From Larix sibirica (taxonomy: Eukaryota; Streptophyta; Pinopsida; Pinales; Pinaceae), in assembly GCA_004151065.3 (NCBI GenBank), contig NWUY0304820654.1, positions 10,104-21,542 on the forward strand: 11,439 bases of DNA. The letters run 5' to 3'. The stretch's first letter is position 1. Every line of letters starts with the position of its first letter. A program made the translations under genes and the position numbers. Below the pieces are notes generated by a model, which ran no database searches, was not told where the DNA came from, and worked only from the letters and a program-made list of their open reading frames with translations. Below are positions 7,560 to 11,439 of the stretch, in pieces.

Positions 7560-8460
7560 ATGGTGGTAAAGCTTTCTCATGGCTAATTCGAGTGTCACTC
7601 TCACCACACATTGATAAGTTTCTCATTCAATGCATTTTAATAAGCTTCAATATTTAATGCTTAATGCATCCTCAAAGGCTTAATTCTCAATACACATCTT
7701 TTACATTCAATTATCAGCACATATCTTTGATTCTTGATTCTTGATATACTGTTGTTTTTTAACCATAAGAATCAGTGATTTGATGAGATTTTCAATACAT
7801 TGTTATTAACTAGCCCATAAGTTTGATCAACATAATGCATCCTCCATAGTTGGTCATTAGGTCCAATTCTTAATGTTCTTTGATTTGTATACTCATAAGT
7901 TCACTTATTAACACATTTTGATTAGTTTGCTTGCAAGTTTGATTCTCAAGACATCCTAATTGGCTAACTCACATGTTTGACTATCAACACAACTTGATTT
8001 ATTAGCTCATGGGTTCAACTTTCAACGCAACTTGATTTGTTGCCTCATGGATTCTATTTACAATGTACCTTGATTAGCTAGCTCACTTGATTTGCTAGAT
8101 TACATGTTTGATTCTCAACGCACATAATTACCTAGTTCACATGTATTATTCTTAATGCAGCCAAACCACCTTAATTAGCTTTCTTGCATGTCTAATTCAC
8201 AACACACCTCACATGTTTGATTCTTGATGCACCTTGAGTAACTAACTCGCATGTTTGGTTCTCACTACATGCCATAGTTAGTTGGCTCACATTCATTAGC
8301 TCATAACTTTAATTTTTGTTGCACTCTAATTAACCATGTTACAAATTTGGTTTTTAGTACACCTTGATGAGGTAGCTCATAGGTTCAATTCTCATTGCCC
8401 ACCCTCATTAGTTGGCAAATAGGTCCAACTCTCATCATGGTTCTACCTATAGCTCAACTA
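7560..8460. repeat. Degenerate minisatellite, 38-39 base period, about 24 units
   Basis: Units have the rough form CTCAyrkGTTyrAyTCTCAA, then CGCACCTTGATTAG. The clearest register is in the middle: unit starts (CTCAT or CTTGC) at 7892, 7930, 7968, 8006, 8044 and 8082 are each exactly 38 bases apart, with 7853 and 7814 at 39. Units further out are more diverged and some are cut short (for example 8082-8098). No frame is open across the array. No match to a named satellite is claimed. Confidence 0.75.
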
Positions 8461-9189
8461 GTAATTCACCCTTCTTTGATCCATAGGACTCCAAGAGCTT
8501 GTGGTTTAAGTCCACTCGATGCCCTCATGGTCAATGCTTGTATTTGTTGTCATCGACAACTTGGTATTCTATATAGTGGCATGATGATGGATCCTATGTT
8601 GGGTTAGAGGTACAAAAGTAATGGACCCCACAATTAACAACAAGCAAGTTATGTATCATTGTCCAAGGATCTAGACCAAAGTGACTATGGAGATCAGTCC
8701 CTGATGGATAAATCAAAATTTCCAAACTCTCATCACCGCACATACAAAAATGTGAAAACCATTCAACTCATGTGCATATAAATTGTGAACAATACATGTC
8801 TCAAGTTCATAAAAGATGCCAAACTATCAAATTTTAGACATGCAACTTTAACTTTTGCAATTTGCAATCGATGAAACTTGAACTATGTGAATTATATAAA
8901 TATATTTACATGACCCCATTGTTGTAGCCTCGACGATGATAGTAAGGGACACTAACAGATGCTATATAGGTTGAAACTACCTTTTGGTCCTAGAGTATGA
9001 CCTAAAACTACTTTTGATTGGCTAATAGTTCATCTTCCTCAAACATAAGGAGATATCTTAAATGATCCCAGAGTAGGGATCGAAACGTTGTTAAGTTACT
9101 ACTCAACTGATCCTGCGTATGGCTTTCTTCAAACACATAAGGAGATAGTTAACAACCCAATACCAAAAAGCCTGTGGCAAGAGTGAATG
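8461..9189. other. Spacer with no gene seen
   Basis: No coding frame stands out; the 70-codon plus-strand frame at 8395-8607 overlaps the repeat array and is not protein-like. There is a perfect hairpin GATCCC-AGAGTA-GGGATC at 9064-9081. A short direct repeat, AAACATAAGGAGATA near 9039-9053 and ACACATAAGGAGATA near 9133-9147, suggests a decayed mobile element, but ends cannot be set. Confidence 0.45.
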
Positions 9190-9444
9190 TCTACCTCCTC
9201 CTGTTTTTTTAACCATGGGAACTTAGCAACCTCCCAAGAGTATATGCAACAACCCATAAGCCACATATACCAATAACTCATAGGTCAACCTAGGCCGAGA
9301 CTTCACATCAAGGGGATGTCTACCCTTTCAACTTCATTATGACAGGTCAATATGTGCAGCCCTACCCCCGCCGAAATTAAACATGTGACCTCCCCGAAGA
9401 TAACACGTGTCCTTAACCATTAAACCCACTCAAATCTACCTCCT
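9190..9444 (-). mobile_element. SINE-like retroposon with tRNA-related head and target-site duplication
   Basis: Flanking perfect 10-base direct repeats, TCTACCTCCT, lie at 9190-9199 and 9435-9444. Between them, read on the minus strand, the element begins near TTTGAGTGGGTTTAATGG. It has an A-box-like ATGGTTAAGGAC (about 9409-9420) and, about 30 bases on, a B-box-like ATGTTTAATTTC (about 9372-9383) preceded by GGTCAC. It ends near GGTTAAAAAAACAGG just before the second repeat. The length of about 235 bases, the box spacing, the A-run near the 3' end and the duplication together fit a tRNA-derived SINE. The B box is imperfect, which fits an old copy. The family was not identified. Confidence 0.55.
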
Positions 9445-9760
9445 TACAAACAACCAATAGATTTTTTCAAATAATTAAAATTTGTCTATATTGATGATAT
9501 AGTTGTATATTGAAATCTTGAAAGTGTTTCAATAAATACTAAACTAATAATATTGGATTTTGTACATTATTTCATGCTTATACATGAAAAAATTAAAGTA
9601 CCTTGATACTATTTTTTAGTTAAAAGAGATTTGCACAAAATTTTATATATTTATTTTAATATATAATAATTTTAAGTTAACATAAACTTATTCTAGAATT
9701 AAATTAAAACATTATAATAATCAACAATAATTACGAGGCAAAAGCGTCTTAAAAGGTTCA
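9445..9760. other. Extremely AT-rich stretch
   Basis: Dominated by A and T, with ATATAT, TTTTAA and AATAAT runs. No open frame and no repeat unit was recognised. It could be decayed mobile-element sequence or a matrix-attachment-like segment, but nothing specific supports either. Confidence 0.6.
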
Positions 9761-10436
9761 TTGACTAGACATTTTTTAATATGCATGACCTCGATAGGTC
9801 CAACTTGGATAATGATGAGTGGGTTGGGTCCCAAAAGAATAGTTATGAGAGGGTCAATTCATCTTATGCCATGTGATTCTGGCTTTGAATACTTACAAAA
9901 CAAGTATTCCATGTGGCCTTGCCTGACCACATCAGAGAAGGCCATCTTCTGAGAGGATTATTATATCCTTATCATTTTCAAGGCCAGTTGAGTTGTCCAT
10001 TTGACATCATGAGATTTGTTTCTTTAGGGAGATGACAACCTGGTGAAAAGCATGCAAGACCATTTCCTAAATAAAGACACCAATGCCAGCTAGAAAAGAA
10101 TGCATTGTACTTCACTCTTAATAATGGATTTATGTCCTATCTTCCCGAGAGAAAAAATTAATGTGTCGACTTTCTTCTAAATCATGTCCCCTGTGAAAAT
10201 AATTAAGTCCCCTCCCATATAGACAACAAACACTTGAAAGGTGAGATTGCTTTATGTTATAAACTCACGTCTAGGATGTCCATGTCATCCTACTTTAAAC
10301 AATCATATTTATGCTTGAAACTTGAGCCTAGTCACATTATGTCAATACACGTACCTTACATGAATAACATGTTTACCCACTACATTATTTACTCTTTATT
10401 TTCATTCAACTCATAACTATGCTATGGGACCATGAT
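9761..10436. other. Noncoding stretch upstream of a polypurine tract
   Basis: Two short plus-strand open frames (9761-9952 and 10234-10416) have no recognisable protein features. If the polypurine tract that follows is real, this stretch would be the noncoding 3' end of an LTR retrotransposon interior, but no integrase, reverse transcriptase or gag motif was seen. Confidence 0.35.
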
Positions 10437-10453
10437 GAAGACAAAGTGGGGGC
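10437..10453 (+). other. Polypurine tract of a possible LTR retrotransposon
   Basis: GAAGACAAAGTGGGGGC followed at once by ATGAAACC. Gypsy-type plant retrotransposons typically carry such an AAAGTGGGGG tract directly before a 3' LTR that begins TG; here the TG is at 10455-10456. It is recognised by pattern only; the matching 5' LTR is not in the window. Confidence 0.4.
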
Positions 10454-10454
10454 A

Positions 10455-11439
10455 TGAAACCTTTTTTCTTAAATAGAGAAGGCACAACCTTATATCACTT
10501 GTATGGGGATCAGGTTCAAATTTTTTGAAAATTGATAAAATTATGTTTAAAGTTTTTATTTTATAAATTTAATTGTTTTAAAAAAATCAAATTTATTTGG
10601 TTTTTTATTGGCTCCGTGCAGGCTCTATACAGGTGATGCTTGTCTGGGGTTTTGTGCCCCAGGACCCGACAGTGCGTTTATGTCAATTAGGTCCAGGGGA
10701 GAGTACCCAACATTAAAAGCAAGCATACCTAACGATCTGTGGTCTGTGTCTACCATTGGGTTTTGCAATTCCTTGTGGCCGCGGTCGAGATCATAAATGT
10801 GACACAGAGAGACTATTGACTTGCTTCTCATCTTATAATGGATTTTTCTCCGACGTCTAACTTATGGGAGGTATCAACCAATTTGATCATCTTTTCTATA
10901 TAAGAGGCCAAAATATCATAACATCCACACCTGAAGGACCAATGTGTTGAAGGAATTTAGCACTAAAGGTAGCGCTCTGTCGGGGCCAAAATGCGTCATA
11001 TTTCTGAATTCATTATTGTATTATATTGCCAGTGATATGTTGCTATGGTTGTATATACTTATAAGTTATGGAGATAACTAACTTTAACCTATAGCCGACT
11101 GTATTTTCGTTGCCCAAGTTTCTCCTCGACCACAATGCTAGTCGACTTTGGTTATATCATTAATGGAATAAAATTTATGGAGTCGGAGGAAGAGCCATGA
11201 AGGTTGACTGAGTCAGAGCTAACCAACTATGCGTCTGTCGTTGACTACGTCAAGGATAGTCAAGCATACTATCGACCACTGCAGTCCTTTTATTTCCTAA
11301 TAGCTATGTCGGTCAATTAAAAACATGTTGCTTTACCGACTAATCAAAGTTTTTCATCTATTTGATAGTGCGAGCTTACATTTCGTTTCATCAAATGACC
11401 GTGGTTGTGTCATTCGTGGAAGTCTTTAGGAAGATTCAT
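10455..11439 (+). mobile_element. Possible 3' LTR, continues off the right edge
   Basis: It begins with TG right after the polypurine tract. About 440 bases in there is a clear TATA box, CTATATAAG (10896-10904), as expected for an LTR promoter with transcription starting near 10930. Within it are a GC-rich hairpin CTGGGG-TTTTGTG-CCCCAG (10644-10662) and, at 11093-11340, a cluster of CGAC/GTCG and TTGAC motifs. No long open frame is present. The CA end and any flanking duplication would lie outside the window, so this stays tentative. Confidence 0.3.

Noticed and set aside
7892-8120. Regularly spaced repeats as a CRISPR array
   Set aside because: The whole 38-base unit recurs with no unique spacers, and the DNA is plant nuclear.
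10644-10662. GC-rich hairpin as a bacterial-type terminator
   Set aside because: There is no U-tract after it and the genome is eukaryotic; it is more likely an incidental stem in mobile-element DNA.
10608-10831. Overlapping open frames on both strands near 10608-10831
   Set aside because: Short, mutually antisense, inside the possible LTR, with no protein features.

Overview
This is nuclear DNA from a land plant, most likely a seed plant with a large genome. The evidence is a beta-tubulin gene with the plant-type two-intron layout, an RKD-type RWP-RK transcription factor gene, and long AT-rich spacers that carry retroelement-like sequence. The two tubulin introns are unusually long (2,099 and 1,426 bases). 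Together with the retroelement remnants this leans towards a gymnosperm, but that is inference; the species cannot be fixed from the sequence alone.

Layout, left to right. Positions 1-853, minus strand: the 3' part of an RKD gene, with the RWP-RK exon at 396-716 or slightly shorter, a 145-base intron, and a C-terminal exon running off the left edge. The C-terminal exon has an apparent one-base loss near 177-180 that separates two well-conserved halves, and a normally conserved Cys in the RWP-RK core is Ser. A further short exon at 769-853 is plausible. Two unknown bases lie at 721-722. Positions 854-2344: AT-rich sequence with no proven gene, holding two coding-like but unassigned minus-strand open frames and the probable tubulin 3' UTR. 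Positions 2345-7207, minus strand: a complete beta-tubulin gene of three exons (394, 270 and 674 bases) that join in phase to give 445 residues. Its introns carry a CT microsatellite, a small doublet and a diverged tandem duplication. Positions 7208-7445: probable 5' UTR and promoter, with CCAAT motifs and two tight palindromes.

Positions 7560-8460: a degenerate minisatellite with a 38-39 base period, about two dozen units, not coding. Positions 9190-9444: a SINE-like insertion on the minus strand, with a tRNA-like head (A and B boxes), an A-run near its tail and a perfect 10-base flanking direct repeat. Positions 9445-9760 are extremely AT-rich. Around 10437-10453 a polypurine tract is followed by TG, and about 440 bases later comes a TATA box; this may mark the start of a 3' LTR of a gypsy-type element that runs off the right edge.

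The two genes are both on the minus strand, tubulin upstream of RKD, and there is no sign that they work together. I found no new gene system. The best leads are the damaged RKD gene, the SINE with its target duplication, and the 38-base minisatellite whose unit carries a tRNA B-box-like motif.
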